Positions 7,299-8,475 of a stretch of DNA of 8,475 nt are shown piece after piece (the stretch's first letter is position 1; the number at the start of each line of letters is the position of its first letter). The stretch is taken from the NCBI GenBank assembly GCA_039198835.1, contig JBCCTH010000125.1, positions 1 to 8,475 on the forward strand, written 5' to 3'. Under the pieces are notes generated by a model. The model did no database searches, was not told where the DNA came from, and saw nothing but the letters and a program-made list of their open reading frames with translations. A program made the translations under genes and the position numbers. This DNA comes from Shimia_B sp039198835 (lineage in GTDB: Bacteria > Pseudomonadota > Alphaproteobacteria > Rhodobacterales > Rhodobacteraceae).

Positions 7299-8475
7299 GC
7301 CCGGCGCGCGACGCCCTAGAAATCTCCACGCAATATGTGGAAGGCCAGTCTCTTGAAAGGCCGCGGAAGACCCCGCTCAGCGCTTACGATGTCTGGAACC
7401 TGCGGACCGAAGGCGACTGGCTGAGGTTTGAGGGCCGCTTGCCGGGCGCTGACGGCCCGCGCGGCTACCGCCTCAAGGACCCTGGCCCGATCATCGCTGA
7501 CAGCCACCCGACGCTCGTGGGCATTTTTGAGTTGGGCGGTCAACCTGTCGCGCAGGCCACGCCCGGCGGGTCAGCTTTTCCCTACCATGTATTTTGCGCC
7601 GATGATGATATCGGCCCGGTGGGTATGGCGGGCCTTGAAGACGCCCCGAAGAGCGCGGGCCTTGCACCCATGCGAGAGCGCACAATCGCGGCGCTCGTCG
7701 CGGAGACACTTTTGGCCTGGCAGTACCAGGACAGCGCCGTTCTTCCGCTCTTTTATGTCCGCTCCGAGAGTGAAAGCATCGCCAAGGCCGCCGATCTCAG
7801 CACCGGCAAGGCGCTCGCGAACCTTGGGCGGGCGGTCGAGAACTGGCTTGCCGCCGCGCGCGCGAACGAATGCGCTGCCGAACTGTCAGCGATCATCGTG
7901 GATTTCGCGGGCGATGATCTTTCCAGCAGCGCCGATGAATATGCCAATGCGAGCCGCGCGGTTTTTGATGCTTTGCAAAGGCAGGCATTGGGCGACCGGC
8001 TCGCTCGCGCGCCGCGTCTTCTGACGATTTTCGAGAGTGGCGCGCATTACCCCGTGCGCGAGGTGATCATCGAGGGACAAACCGAGCTCGCTCTCTTTCC
8101 GGGCGCCCATGACCTCATCTTCGCCGCGCCGGGTTACATGTTCGCGCTCGATGTCGAAGGCGAAGGCTGGCTCAGCGAAAAAGGGCGCCTACACAAAGCT
8201 GAAATGCTTGCCGCCGCGCTGACATACGCGCCGCGCGCAGCCAACCACGCCGCGGCCCAACCGCCGAGCGAAACCTGGCACTGCCCGATGCCCGTTCTCG
8301 CCGATTGGAAAAACGGGGCCATCGAGGTGACCTGCCGCGCGATAGGCGAGCTTGTCCTCGACAGGAGCGATCCGTTCGCGGCGGGGGAAGGCCTGGGTTT
8401 CAAGATACTGACAGATGATGGCGCGCTGCCCGTCGCAGACGTTGAGATATCGAGCCGCGACAAGCGGGCGCTTCG
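7274..8475 (+). CDS. SGNH/acetylesterase-like protein, apparently lacking catalytic residues; start uncertain, 3' end outside window
   Basis: The frame is open from after a TAG at 7235-7237 to the window end, giving about 400 residues from a putative TTG at 7274; GTG at 7337 is the main alternative. No ATG occurs before 7625, which is too far inside. The order of elements resembles SGNH/sialate O-acetylesterase-like proteins I know from Rhodobacterales: a strand plus nucleophile-like turn (LVGIFELGGQPVA), a PYHVF segment, RERTIAALVAETLLAW, a block resembling the QGE motif (IIVDFAGDDLSSSADEYANA), a C-terminal helix after WLSEKGRLHKAEMLAAAL, then a beta-rich region (WKNGAIEVTCRAIGELVLD, LGFKILTDDGALPVADVEI). 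At expected active-site positions the GQS Ser is Pro (7544-7546), QGE reads AGD (7907-7915), and the His before L-S-x-x-G is Trp (8168-8170). The family call is from memory of patterns and is tentative. No link to nitrate metabolism is visible; it overlaps the cysG end by 25 bases if TTG is used. Confidence 0.55.
   Translation, partial: MAGSEKRIGPARDALEISTQYVEGQSLERPRKTPLSAYDVWNLRTEGDWLRFEGRLPGADGPRGYRLKDPGPIIADSHPTLVGIFELGGQPVAQATPGGSAFPYHVFCADDDIGPVGMAGLEDAPKSAGLAPMRERTIAALVAETLLAWQYQDSAVLPLFYVRSESESIAKAADLSTGKALANLGRAVENWLAAARANECAAELSAIIVDFAGDDLSSSADEYANASRAVFDALQRQALGDRLARAPRLLTIFESGAHYPVREVIIEGQTELALFPGAHDLIFAAPGYMFALDVEGEGWLSEKGRLHKAEMLAAALTYAPRAANHAAAQPPSETWHCPMPVLADWKNGAIEVTCRAIGELVLDRSDPFAAGEGLGFKILTDDGALPVADVEISSRDKRAL

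Noticed and set aside
7162..7356. Alternative frame at the cysG 3' end as a frameshifted continuation of the methyltransferase
   Set aside because: None of the three plus-strand frames after 7199 restores SUMT motifs such as the LTHRD-like region, so a single sequencing frameshift does not explain the truncation.
7428..8024. 198-codon plus-strand frame starting with ATG at 7428
   Set aside because: Its translation is dominated by Arg, Ser and Ala without motifs, whereas the frame offset from it (open from 7238 to the window end) gives balanced protein-like sequence with recognisable segments.

Overview
The window carries most of an assimilatory nitrate uptake and reduction operon, all on the plus strand, from a GC-rich bacterium. 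The gene set (NrtB permease, fused double ABC ATPase, NirB-like FAD reductase, NasA, siroheme synthase), tight stop/start overlaps and GC-rich codon use suggest an alphaproteobacterium, probably Rhodobacterales. That placement is an inference from protein style, not from a marker gene.

Layout: (1) 1-527, the 3' part of a nitrate ABC transporter permease (NrtB). (2) 533-2233, a single polypeptide with two ABC ATPase domains (NrtC/NrtD type). (3) 2233-2340, a short junction holding a 35-codon ORF that overlaps its neighbours at both ends, and a GC-rich hairpin. (4) 2340-3560, a FAD/NAD(P)H oxidoreductase resembling the N-terminal part of NirB, the likely electron donor. (5) 3557-6187, NasA, the molybdenum and iron-sulfur nitrate reductase with a C-terminal BFD-like [2Fe-2S] domain. 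(6) 6204-7298, a CysG-type siroheme synthase whose dehydrogenase/ferrochelatase half looks intact, but whose methyltransferase half is altered at key motifs and cut short. (7) About 7274-8475, a long open frame running off the window. It is not a nitrite reductase; it looks like a catalytically degenerate SGNH/acetylesterase-like protein.

Together, genes 1-2 import nitrate with a binding protein expected upstream. Genes 4-5 reduce it to nitrite using NAD(P)H electrons passed through FAD and Fe-S centres. Gene 6 supports siroheme supply for a nitrite or sulfite reductase that is not in this window. The most unusual parts are the 3' end, where siroheme synthase is degraded and abuts an unrelated gene in another frame, the predicted asymmetry of the two ATP sites in the fused transporter ATPase, and the doubly overlapped mini-ORF. 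I see no tRNA, rRNA, CRISPR array, insertion sequence or convincing minus-strand gene. I do not see a wholly new system here; the novelty candidates are the altered proteins at the 3' end.
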